A program made the translations under genes and the position numbers. Below the pieces are notes generated by a model. The model ran no database searches. It saw only the letters and a program-made list of their open reading frames with translations, and was not told where the DNA came from. A DNA stretch of 64,000 bases from Aureococcus anophagefferens (lineage: Eukaryota > Sar > Pelagophyceae > Pelagomonadales > Pelagomonadaceae). The stretch covers positions 831,513 through 895,512 of the forward strand of contig NW_008705568.1 in NCBI RefSeq assembly GCF_000186865.1. Reading direction: 5' to 3'. Shown here one piece after another: positions 29,501 to 37,846 of this stretch; within the stretch, counting starts at the first letter, position 1, and every line of letters begins with the position of its first letter.

Positions 29501-29717
29501 GGCTCGCGGCGACGGACGACCGCGGCGTGTCCGGGTCCGTCGCCACGCGGTGCCGCAGGAGCGCCGGCGCCCAGCCCGCGGTCAGCACCGGCGTCGCGAC
29601 GGCGTCGTCGACGGGCCGCGCGACCTCGCAGTCCTCGTCCGCGAGCGGATTGATGCGCAGCTCGCCGCTCGGGAACCCGAAGCTGATGCGCTTGCGCGGC
29701 GAGCGGCGCTCGACCAT
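26562..29717 (-). CDS. TRP-like cation channel with ankyrin-like N-terminus
   Basis: Predicted 1,030-residue channel; exon 1 29717-27030, intron 27029-26967 (GTACGC...CGCAG, 63 nt), exon 2 26966-26562. The N-terminal half has a few degenerate ankyrin-like stretches (VDVACGAGDTALHVVA). Six membrane segments lie about residues 640-900, with a pore-like segment IFVIFQAALGEYDFSF. The last helix runs into MLLNLLIAMMSSTYDRVTEDAEIE, the TRP/TRPM-type S6 plus TRP-box pattern. Removing the intron yields KFLR|AKIVHYSSQLTLPRPFN, matching the charged helix and TLPxPFN found after S6 in TRP channels. The start at 29717 is the first ATG; the frame extends upstream only from a non-ATG codon. Ion and stimulus unknown. 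Confidence 0.85.
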   Translation of the reverse strand: MVERRSPRKRISFGFPSGELRINPLADEDCEVARPVDDAVATPVLTAGWAPALLRHRVATDPDTPRSSVAASPYPLEASLAFPAGLTFDELLGDLGAPAGDLVVPNCFTWSAATRDFSFHYREAGASPRAACAFRVAAPPGDQALTAVAQCRERWGINWSSVVIVSRGGCPRLVYLPGEGTYDPAGSSEDDVPESLGEDCAAALLLVAAGLLRALSLGATLAQLEAVFAVALPVFVEAHGRRHLAAFVFEQIRAVVQLRDARYPEFLKAAAARGDLDLGDPGRRHTRAYLASYDRCSPEPPVEYLDLVSIGGCHVLEGAPALPEAAPELHRAVETRAYGRVARAIADGDVDVACGAGDTALHVVARLLSTEAVLDHEPVWFDYAALCLELLHRGAALRKNGAGDTPASALPTRRALRHLLYGTASALDPLKGKARQLVAFLKLKILSSVNPTVTALQAAADLRDAAADPPVAWARALDVLAASMSALASALCELKYEPENESEHALLASLNDQHLGSGVSETMFALLNVDDLQEVQASALDVAMESNDKRFIAHPGVVSVVDAIWNGDVCILHGAHRTAKQPRAASSIPTLLSKLSSPKMRVVSTPRRLPAAPKLAQKLAYFKSRSVTPQSQFLYDVTSDVVFLAVYMTTLLPASRTYSAASGASFVFLCAMLFSKYAAELDDLIVRSDGRVWEYCSDPWNLIDVASILSMTQVLALLRFGSESTHAFAYAAAVSLTTEFTRLLYFIPIIFPQMGPILRIAQLMVKDVINFCVIMTLLVVGNGAGLYVLVKREESFDDDEDPECESSTFARLGKGGWMDGGLGRSIFVIFQAALGEYDFSFACLNMDPKRTVFVRIFYCASIVISNVMLLNLLIAMMSSTYDRVTEDAEIEGKFLRVRASASRKKLPPASETTKFSQAKIVHYSSQLTLPRPFNALQIAHRIARKVCQRAPRESATALLKSDGGSIGGRRATKVAEHVATAASALLVELAEASQNFRCNRSRVFNLIFAAELDGVANDGFRHLESHAARDIMHFILVATHVAPLLPAAEDV

Positions 29718-29953
29718 TGCTCTAATGACCCCGCGCTTCGACTCACACTGGAACAAGGAGACCGGGGTGAGTGTGAGTCGACGATCGGTGCTGCCGGCAG
29801 CCGTAGACAGCCGTCGAGGTGCGACGCTCTCTCAAACTGAGGCAGCCCAGAACCTGCTCAACGGTTCAACCAGCAGATACGGTGCCGACCTTGCAGAGAT
29901 CTTGCAGGCTCTCGCCGGCTCTGCGGCGACCTCGTCGACGCGCACTCTTCGCG

Positions 29954-31162
29954 ATGCCCAAAGCCTCAAAACGTGCCCGGGGCGACGACGACGAGGACGG
30001 GGGAGGCCCGGCGACGCGCACTCGGCGTCAACGCGACATCACGGAGCATTCGGAGAAGCCGGAGAGCGAGAAACAGCCGGAGGAGAAACGGTGCCCGATA
30101 TGCCTCGAGGACTGGTTCAATTGCGACCGCGGCGCTCCTAAAATCTTCCAGACCTGTTGCGGCGGTCGCATCTGCGGAACGTGCGACGAACATATCGCGG
30201 AAGAGCACGACGACCAGACGGCGTACCACGTCTACATGGCCGGCGGCGAGGGCGATCCGCGCGCGTACGACTTCTTCGGCAACTTCCTGTTTCCGCAGAA
30301 ATGCCCGCTCTGCCGGGCGCCGGTGGCGGTGACCCTCGCCACGGAGGAGCGCCAGTTACGCGAGCACGTGGAGCGGAACTCGCCCGCGGCCATCTTCGAG
30401 CTCGGGAGACGCACGCTCGAGCCCTACGACGAGGCCGCGCCCGGGTCCCTGCGCGAGAACTCCACCTGGCGCGAGGGCATGGATCACATCGAACGCGCGG
30501 TGCGGCTGGGCTGCATCGACGCGATGCTCGCCTTGGCGAGCTGGCTCGACGAAGAACGATTCGGCCTGCGCGGCGATGATTCGAGGGGGCTGGCGTTGTG
30601 TCGCCGCGCGTCTGATCTCGGGAGCGTCGCCGGTCACTACTCGCTTGCGTCTCGCCTCTTGTTTGAACCGGGAAAGCGGCAGGAGGCCATCGACCTTCTG
30701 AAGCTCGCCGTTTCCAAAGGGATGCACTGCGCCATGGTGAAGCTCGCCTTTCATTATCAGCGAGAAGGCCAGAATAGGAAGGGCGCCGAATTGATGTACC
30801 AAGCCGCAAAGCAGGGCAGCGCGCTCGCCATGTGCGAGGTGGGCCGGATGCTCGAGGTCGGAACCTACTTCAAAAAGGACGTCGTCAAGGCCTACAGGTG
30901 GTTCAAAAAGGCCAAGGCCGCGGAGCCTTGGCTCCACATGGCTCGAGCGGGCGTCCAGCGCCTCGCGCCGCTGCAACCGCCGCCGCGGCCCGCCGCGCCC
31001 GCGCCGCGGCCCGCCGCCGCGCCGCGGCCGGCGGCGCCTCGGCCCGCGCCCGCGCCTCGACGACCCGCCGCGCGCGCGCCTCGGCCGGCCGCGGCGCCGC
31101 GGACCCCGTCCGCGGGCGACCTGCCGAGCTTCTCCAACGGCGGCTACTGCGCGATCGCCTAA
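29954..31162 (+). CDS. RING-finger protein with Sel1-like repeats
   Basis: Predicted 402-residue protein, probably an E3 ubiquitin ligase. It has a basic/acidic N-terminus with a likely nuclear signal (KASKRARGDDDED). The RING-type finger is about residues 45-115 (CPICLEDW ... CCGGRICGTCDEHI ... CPLCRAP). About five Sel1-like repeats follow at residues 150-320 (ALASWLDEERFG, AGHYSLASRLLFEPG, AMVKLAFHYQREG, AMCEVGRMLEVG, each with the A-x-x-L-G/A pattern). The tail is a low-complexity Pro/Ala/Arg run. RING plus Sel1 is a common pairing in stramenopile genomes. The ATG at 29954 is chosen because the upstream frame is low-complexity and unsupported. It is divergent from the TRP gene with a 236-bp gap. 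Confidence 0.82.
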   Translation: MPKASKRARGDDDEDGGGPATRTRRQRDITEHSEKPESEKQPEEKRCPICLEDWFNCDRGAPKIFQTCCGGRICGTCDEHIAEEHDDQTAYHVYMAGGEGDPRAYDFFGNFLFPQKCPLCRAPVAVTLATEERQLREHVERNSPAAIFELGRRTLEPYDEAAPGSLRENSTWREGMDHIERAVRLGCIDAMLALASWLDEERFGLRGDDSRGLALCRRASDLGSVAGHYSLASRLLFEPGKRQEAIDLLKLAVSKGMHCAMVKLAFHYQREGQNRKGAELMYQAAKQGSALAMCEVGRMLEVGTYFKKDVVKAYRWFKKAKAAEPWLHMARAGVQRLAPLQPPPRPAAPAPRPAAAPRPAAPRPAPAPRRPAARAPRPAAAPRTPSAGDLPSFSNGGYCAIA

Positions 31163-31211
31163 GAAGTGAGGGGGGGACGGTCATCTTACTTTGGGCCGCG
31201 GGTGGCCGCGA

Positions 31212-34200
31212 CTAGTACTTGGCGGCGAAGGCCTTCGCCGCGGCGAGCGCGGCGTCGATCTTGTCGGCGCCGGCGGCGAGGACGACCATGTTGGAGCCGT
31301 TGGGCTTGCCGCCGCCCTTGCCGCCGCCCGCGGCGTCGCCCGCGGCCGCGCACCACGCGCGGCAGTCGAGGCCCGCGTCGACGTGCGCCTGGCACGCGGC
31401 CGCGTAGATGGCGATCTTGTCGCCGGCGTCGGAGACGACGAGGAAGGAGCCCGCCGGCGCGACCTTGGCGAGCGTCGACTTCTGGAGCTTCTGCCAGAGC
31501 TTGGCGTCCGCGCCGAAGTCGACGCGCGCGGCGACCGCGCCCGACGCGTTCGACTCCGCCAAGGCCTGGAAGGCCCCCACGGCGGCGTCGGCCTTCTTCT
31601 TCGCGTCGGCCTTCTGGGCCGCCTTGAGGGGCCCTGCGATGAGCTTCTGCACCTCCTCGCGCGCGGCCATCTTCTCGTGCTGCGGCATCGTCGCCGCGTC
31701 CACATCCAACTTCAGCGCCTTGACGGTCTCGCCGACGGCCGCGATGTGGTCCGGCGTCGCCAGGGGCATGGCGCCGAGCATGGCCAGCCGCTCGCGGATC
31801 TCCGTCGCCGCCGCGTGGGCCGCCGCGGCCTTCTCGCGCGTCGCGGCGACGACGCGGCGCACGCCCTTGGCGATGCCGTTCTCCTCGAGCAGCGCGAAGC
31901 CCACGGCGTCCTTCGTGTTGCGCACGTGCGTGCCGCCGCAGAGCTCGACGGACATGCCCCGCCAGGCGGCGCCGCAGGGCGCCGCGACGACGTCCGCGAC
32001 GGGCGCGCCGACGGCGACGACGCGGACGGGATCCGGGTACGCCTCGCCCTTCATCGCGCGGAGGCCTGTGTGCAAATCAAATCTTCAACCCGACTTCAAT
32101 GTGCGCGTATTCGAATGTTTTGACGCGAGACTTTCTGCCGTGCTTCGAGAACTCGACGAGAGCGATCGATTCGTCCAAAAATCAGCCAAATCGACTTCGA
32201 TTTGACCGAGCTAGAGAATTCTGAAGTTTGGCCCCGACGTCCCAGCTCACTGGTTGATTTGCACACAGGCGCAAACTCTCGACGGCCATGGCCGCGTCCA
32301 AAGGCGTCTCCACGGCGTCGACGACCAAGCCCGCGGCGATGGTCTCGTTGACGATGGCCTCGACGGCCTTGAGCTGGTCCGCCGTCAGCGGCGCGTCCCA
32401 CGCGAAGTCGAAGCGGAGCCGCTCGTCGTCGACGTAGGACCCGCGCTGCGCGCAGCGGTCCACGCCCGTCTTCTCCGCGTCGGCCTTGGCGCCCTCGCTG
32501 CCGCCCAGCAGCACCTCGCGCAGCGCGAAGTTGAGCACGTGCGTCATCGTGTGGTTCGGGGCCACGCGGACGCGCCGGTCGTAGTCGACCGCGCAGGCGA
32601 CGTCGTCGCCGACCTTCAGCGGCCCCAACGGCGCGCCGACGTGGACGACGTAGCCGCCGTAGACCTGGACGTCCTCGACGTCGAGGATCTTCGCGTCGTC
32701 CTTCAAGAGCGCGCCCGTGTCGTAGACCTGGCCGCCCATTTCGGCGTAGAACGACGTCGCGTCGAGGACCGCGCCGGCCACGGCGTGCTTCGACGGGTCC
32801 ACGGCGTCCACCAAGCCGTCGCCCTTGGGCCCGCCGCCCTTGCCGACGTAGAGCGCGACGACCTTGGCCGCCGGGCGCGCGTTCCAGACGTACTTGCCCT
32901 CGGACTCCGTCTTGGGCGCGCCCGCGGCCGCGAGCGCGGCCGTCTGCTCCGCCGCGCAGGTCATGTCGGCGCCCGCGGACCGCGCGGCCTTGCGCTTCGC
33001 GAGCGCCGCCGCGTTCTTGTCCTGCTCCTCCTTTAAAGCCGCGTGGTAGCCCGCGACGTCCACCGTCATGCCGCGCTCCTCGGCCATGATCTCGCACAGG
33101 TCCAGCGGGAAGCCCAGGGACCCGGAGAGCACGAAGGCGTCGGACCCGGGGAAGGGCGCCCCCTTGGGCAGCTTCTCCGCCTGCTTGTTGAAGAACCGCG
33201 CACCCTTGTCGATGGTCCGGTTGAAGTCGCGCTCCTCGCCCTCCAACACGGCCATGACCGTGTCCTTGGCCTTGACGATCTCGGGGAAGGCCTCGCCCAG
33301 GACCTCGCAGAGCTTGGGCACGAGCTTGTACACGAAGCCCTTGGGCGCGCCGAGGAAGTGCTGGCCGTACCAGACCGCGCGGCGCAGCACGCGCCGGAGC
33401 ACGTAGCCGCGGCCCTGCGTGTCGGGCACGGCGCCGTCAGTGATGGCGAAGGTCAGCGTGCGCACGTGGTCCGCGACGACGCGGTAGGCCATGTCCTTGG
33501 TCTCTTTGTCCTCGTCGCCGATCTTGCCCGCGTAGGCGACGGGGCAGCCGGAAACCGCTTGGATCTCCGCGAAGAGCGGCGTGAAGATGTCGGTGTCGTA
33601 GTTGGACATCTGGCCCTGGAGGATGGACGCGAGGCGCTCGAAGCCCATGCCCGTGTCGACGTGCTGCGCCGGCAGCTCCTTGAGGCCGAACTTGTCGCGG
33701 TTGTACTGGATGAAGACGTTGTTCCAGATCTCGATGACGTCCGGGTCGTCCATGTTCACGAGCGCCGCGGCGTCGCGCCCGCCGACGCGGTCGTAGTGGA
33801 TCTCCGTGCAGGGGCCGCAGGGGCCCGTGTCGCCCATCTCCCAGAAGTTGTCGCCCGCGTCGAAGGGCAGCACGCGCTCCGCGGGGACGTACTTGAGCCA
33901 TATCTGCCGCGTCTCCTCGTCGCTCGGCACGCCCGGCGCCTTGAGCGCGTCGCCCCCGAAGTAGGTCACGTAGAGGCGGTCCGGGTCGAGCTGGAACTCG
34001 ACCGTGAGGCACTCCCAGGCCATGCGGATCGCCTCCTCCTTGAAGTAGTCGCCGAAGGACCAATTGCCCAACATCTCGAAGAACGTGTGGTGGTAGAGGT
34101 CCTTGCCCACGTCGTCGAGGTCGTTGTGCTTGCCGCCGGCGCGGATGCACTTCTGCGAGTTGCACGCGCGCTTGAGCGTCGCCATCTTCGTCTTCGGGTC

Positions 34201-34684
34201 GATCGTGCCTATAGCGGCAACGCGTCGCGCGGCGGCGCGCGCGGGGCCGCGGGCGCGCGCGAGGGGCGGGGGGACCCGTCAGCCAGAAATCTCATGTAGT
34301 GTGGTTCTCTCTCCACCGCCGAAGCTCGGAATAGGTAAGGGTGTGTTGTAATCATCCGGAGTCGCCCGTCTCCGTTTTCGGCGCGGCGCGAGGCCGAGGA
34401 AGATGCTCTTGTACTGGTTCATGCCCGCGTTGGCGAAGAGCAGCGTCGGGTCCTCGTGCGGCACGACGCTGCTCGACGGCCAGTGCGTGTGCTGCTGGCC
34501 CACGAAGTACCTGCGGTCCGGCGAGCGTCGCGCGCGGCGCGCGCGGGACGCCTCGGGCGCCGCCGGCGCGCTGGACGAAGGTGTCGCGGATCTTCTTCGC
34601 GGGCCAGCCCTGCGGCGTGTTCGGCACGCGCGCCACCTTGAGGCCCGCGGCCTTCTTCGCGAGCTCGTCCACTTGCGACGCCAT
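31212..34684 (-). CDS. Alanyl-tRNA synthetase, four exons
   Basis: Predicted 1,004-residue enzyme that charges tRNA-Ala. Exons: 34684-34572, 34510-34395, 34208-32277, 32064/5-31212; the last junction places exon 4 at 32065. The catalytic core shows [51 protein letters not shown] and [11 protein letters not shown]. The editing domain has NHTMTHVLN and CGGTH (zinc/tRNA-editing motif). The C-Ala domain ends in [12 protein letters not shown]. Introns 1 (61 nt) and 2 (186 nt) fit only as GC-AG: FVQ|YFVGQQ and [10 protein letters not shown]. Intron 3 is an introner in the linker before CGGTH, restoring ESLRAMKGE. Length matches eukaryotic AlaRS. The cytosolic versus organelle form cannot be decided; no clear transit peptide. 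Confidence 0.93.
32066..32268 (-). mobile_element. Introner element B2 (intron 32066-32276)
   Basis: A 203-bp family B element with perfect ends CTGTGTGCAAATCAA and TTGATTTGCACACAG. The flanking 8-mers in gene sense are GTTTGCGC and GCCTCCGC, matching at only 5 of 8 positions, so the duplication has decayed. The intron uses GAGA|GTTTGC and CACAG|GCC. It is nearly identical to B5, including the subfamily block CAGCTCACTGGTT / CCCCGACGTC. Confidence 0.9.
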
Positions 34685-34857
34685 GATGGCTCCCTCTCCG
34701 CCTCCTTCTCGCGTCGAGACTGGCGACCTCGAGGATGCTTGATCGCTGCTCCGAAGCTGCTCGAACCCTTGCCAATTGATGTTGACGCGAAGTTGGCGCC
34801 GAGCCTGTGCCGCACGAGAAGTCGCACGAGGGCGCCCTAGGTATGCCCCACCTGTGA

Positions 34858-35928
34858 TTACCAGAGGTCGTAGCGGTCGCGGTCGAAGTAGGCGGCGGCG
34901 TAGTCGAGGGTCCGCTGGGGCTGCTCCGCGTGGAGCCAGTGGCCCGCGTCCCGGACGGTCTGCAGCGTGAACGTCGGGAAGTTCGCCGCGATCTCCGGGA
35001 TGTGGCAGCTGCGGACGTAGCGGCTCTTCGAGCCCTTCAAAAAGAGCGCGTCGCCGGGGAACGCGCCCGCCGCGGGCTCCCAGGACGCGATGGCGTCGAG
35101 GTGGGCGACGATGGCCTCGAGGTCGCAGCCCCAGCGGAGGCCGTCGGGCGTCTCGACCAGATTCGTCAGCGCGAAGCCCCGCAGGGCCGGGTCGGCGACG
35201 GCCGCCGCGAGCCTTTCGTCCGCGGCCCGCTTGTCCGCGAGGTCCGCGAGGGGTAGGCCGTGCAGCGCGTCGATGAGCTCGCGGTTCTGCCGCCACGACG
35301 CGCAGTCGACCGTCGAGTAGGTCGTCGGCGCGATGTCGAGCACGCACAGCTCGCGGACGCGCGCCGGGTCGCGGAGCGCGAGGCGCATGGCGACCTTGCC
35401 GCCCATGGAGTGGCCGAGGACCGCGCAGTCCGCCAACCCGAGGCCGTCGAGCGTCCGCTCGACGTCCGCGGCCATGGCCTCGTAGCCCATGCCCGCGGCC
35501 CCGCCGAAGGAGTCGCCGTGGGCGCGGAGGTCGAGGCAGAAGATGCGGCGCTTGTGCGATAGGGCCCGCGAGAGCTGCGCGGCCCAGCTCCGGAAGTTGC
35601 GCTTCGAGCCGAGGAGCCCGTGGAGGACGACGATCGGCCGCCGGTCCGGCTGGACGACCTCGTCGTCGCCGCCGTAGCCGTAGACGTTGTCGATGGTGGC
35701 TTTTGTGATTGGTGTTTCTCGGCAGGCGAGCAGGCCCGGGGGGGGCGCGGCGGGGACCTGCGTTTCCTTGGCCACGGCGTAGGCGCTCTTGGCGGCCGCG
35801 CCCTCGATGGCGCTCGCGGACAATTTCGTCGGTGGGTGACCGGAGCGCGTCGAGGGTAGTCTCGCGTGCAGCGCCGCGCCACGCTCTAAGCAGAGCGCGC
35901 ACAGGGCGAGCAAAAGACGACGCGCCAT
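34858..35928 (-). CDS. Alpha/beta hydrolase, ABHD11-like
   Basis: Predicted 356-residue serine hydrolase. It shows oxyanion block VLHGLLGSKRNF, the nucleophile elbow GHSMGGKVAM, DIAPTTY, FLKGSKSRYV and the catalytic His block DAGHWLHAEQP, as in ABHD11 (a mitochondrial hydrolase that protects lipoylated enzymes in animals) and bacterial YbfF-type esterases. The N-terminal 70 residues (ARRLLLALCALCLERGAA) look like a signal or transit peptide, so organelle import is likely. The ATG at 35928 is preferred because it starts with this leader; the frame extends to 36159 without support. The next gene on the same strand starts 173 bp downstream. Confidence 0.83.
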   Translation of the reverse strand: MARRLLLALCALCLERGAALHARLPSTRSGHPPTKLSASAIEGAAAKSAYAVAKETQVPAAPPPGLLACRETPITKATIDNVYGYGGDDEVVQPDRRPIVVLHGLLGSKRNFRSWAAQLSRALSHKRRIFCLDLRAHGDSFGGAAGMGYEAMAADVERTLDGLGLADCAVLGHSMGGKVAMRLALRDPARVRELCVLDIAPTTYSTVDCASWRQNRELIDALHGLPLADLADKRAADERLAAAVADPALRGFALTNLVETPDGLRWGCDLEAIVAHLDAIASWEPAAGAFPGDALFLKGSKSRYVRSCHIPEIAANFPTFTLQTVRDAGHWLHAEQPQRTLDYAAAYFDRDRYDLW

Positions 35929-36244
35929 GCTACTCGTGAGACCACGCTGGGACATGCTCATCGCGAGACGTCGCGTCATCCGCCGCGGACCCCCGGCCAA
36001 GCGCTCGCGCTCGGTCCAATGGACGAAGCCTGGGACGAAGGTCGGCCCGCAGGCGGGTGGCGTCATCTCTCTCTCTCCAGCCGGCATCCATGGGCCGCGC
36101 CGCTCGCACAATGTCACACTGAGCTGTCGAGCGGCTGGAGCGCCCGTATATGCCGGCATCGCCGGCGTCGGTCGCGTCGGGGTGCTCTCTCTCTCCCGAT
36201 ACAGATACAGGGCCGCCGGTCCCCGACGCCGACGTCGAGGCGAC
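35929..36244. other. 316-bp intergenic region
   Basis: This is a same-strand gap between the GT31 gene end and the ABHD11-like start. It holds short CT-rich tracts (CTCTCTCTC around 36068 and 36188) that may be part of a promoter on the minus strand. No gene is supported; open frames on both strands here are accidental. Confidence 0.4.
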
Positions 36245-37654
36245 TTACCGCAGCTCCGCGCGCGCGGTCTCCTCCGTGAGCCTGAAGCGGGGCACCTTGA
36301 CCCAGGCGAGCTCCTCGTAGCCGTCGCAGTCCGGCCGCCCCGCGCCGCGGTTCGCGTGCATGGCCCGGATGCCGCGCGCGGTCAGGTCCGCGACGGACAC
36401 CGCGCCCTCCATACACCCGAAGAGCCGCGCGTTGATGAACTGCTCGCTGTGCTGCGGGTGGACCTGGAGCGCGAGGAGCCAGAGCGCCACGGAGACGTCC
36501 TCGAGCGTGCCGACGCCCGCGAGCACCTCGAGGTTCGCGTCGATGAACGCGGCGCAGTCCATGGACATGAGGTAGTGGGGCCCGATGGCGAAGGGCGGCA
36601 GCTGGCTCATGGGGTAGGTCGCCTCCGGCAGGAAGTTGCGGTGCGACGGGTCGCGCTGGGGCAGCTTCGGCTGGTTGAAGTGCGTCGCCCAGACCTGGCC
36701 CGCGTAGAACCGCGACCGCGGCAGCGCGGGCTGCTCGGCGTCGCCGCCGCGCACGGCGGCCAGAAGCTTCGGGAGGTCGACGAGCACGTCGTCGTCGACG
36801 AGCATGACGAAGGCCGCCTCGGGGAAGGTACGGTGCGCGAAGCGCGCGAACGCCTTCGTCTTGGGCACCAGGGACGTGTAGCCGTCCTCGAGGTCGAGGC
36901 CCGTCTCGGGGATGAGCAGGTCGCCGTACGTGGCCTGCTCCCGGCGGAGCCGCGCGGCCACGGCGCCGTCCGCCGCGCGCCCGACGACGAAGCGCGCCTG
37001 GACCTCGCCCGGCGGCGCGTCGGAAAACCACGTCCGCCGCATGGCGTCGCGCTGCTCCAGGGCGCCGGCGGCGCACTTGACGCCGACGACGAGGAGCGCA
37101 CCGCCCGACGGCGGCGCCGCCCAGGGGGCGAAGTCGCCGCGCGGGCGCCAGGGCGGCGCGGCCTCGTCGCCGCGCCACCATCGCCGGAGCGCCTCGTTCT
37201 GCCCGCGGTCCTCGTAGTAGAGCTCGACGAGCCGCGCGCCCTCGGCCGTCTCCTCCGCCGTCGCGACGACGGTCCAGCGCGTCGACGCCGGCGCGTCGGG
37301 CACGAGCAGCGACGCGCCCGTCGTGAAGTCGAGGAGCTCGCACGTCAGCTCGTGGGCCCCGAGCGGCAGCCGCTTCGGCAGCGGGATGCGCGTCGAGTCG
37401 AGGGAGTCGCAGCCGATGCTCGCGCCGTCCAGGTCGCAGCAGATCTGCGCCGTCGCGCCGTAGGCCGCCATCCAGCCCCGGTGGTCGTCGACCCAGAGAT
37501 CGATCTCCGGCTCGACGAGGGACAGCGTCGTGCCGCCGTCCTTGGGCACGCGGAAGCTCAGGCGGCAGTCGCCGAAGGCGTGGTCCGCCGGCGGCTGCTT
37601 CGTCCGCTGCGCCGCGGCGACGGCCGCGACGACGACGGCGCGCCCGTCGACCAT
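36245..37654 (-). CDS. GT31 beta-1,3-galactosyltransferase-like glycosyltransferase
   Basis: Predicted 469-residue glycosyltransferase. The C-terminal 270 residues show the Galactosyl_T (GT31) pattern: QRDAMRRTWF, ARFVVG, the YGDLLIPE ... DLEDGYTSLVPKTKAF stretch, the metal-binding DDDVLVD, FYAGQVW, ATYPMSQLPPFAIGPHYLMS and GTLEDVSVALW. The N-terminal 190 residues are a beta-rich, Asp-rich region without known family. The leader (VDGRAVVVAAVAAAQ) is hydrophobic enough for a signal anchor, as expected for a Golgi enzyme. The start at 37654 is divergent from the cyclic-nucleotide-binding gene, with a 192-bp shared promoter. Donor and acceptor sugars cannot be inferred. Confidence 0.82.
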   Translation of the reverse strand: MVDGRAVVVAAVAAAQRTKQPPADHAFGDCRLSFRVPKDGGTTLSLVEPEIDLWVDDHRGWMAAYGATAQICCDLDGASIGCDSLDSTRIPLPKRLPLGAHELTCELLDFTTGASLLVPDAPASTRWTVVATAEETAEGARLVELYYEDRGQNEALRRWWRGDEAAPPWRPRGDFAPWAAPPSGGALLVVGVKCAAGALEQRDAMRRTWFSDAPPGEVQARFVVGRAADGAVAARLRREQATYGDLLIPETGLDLEDGYTSLVPKTKAFARFAHRTFPEAAFVMLVDDDVLVDLPKLLAAVRGGDAEQPALPRSRFYAGQVWATHFNQPKLPQRDPSHRNFLPEATYPMSQLPPFAIGPHYLMSMDCAAFIDANLEVLAGVGTLEDVSVALWLLALQVHPQHSEQFINARLFGCMEGAVSVADLTARGIRAMHANRGAGRPDCDGYEELAWVKVPRFRLTEETARAELR

Positions 37655-37846
37655 GGTGGGCGCGGCGGCGCCGACAAGCTTCACGAAAGCGCTAATTGAA
37701 GTTGCAAATCTTGCTTCGTTCGGAGAGCGTCTCCGCGTTGGAGGCTGCCCGCAGGCGCCGTCGCAGGCGCGCCGCCGCCCCGTCGCAGTGGACCCGCGCG
37801 CCGACGACCGTCGTTCCACCGCTCCGCGGCGGCGTCGCGCGCCGCC

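Noticed and set aside
31163..31211. Possible terminator between the RING and AlaRS genes
   Set aside because: No hairpin plus T-run was seen, and such signals do not apply to eukaryotic polymerase II genes.
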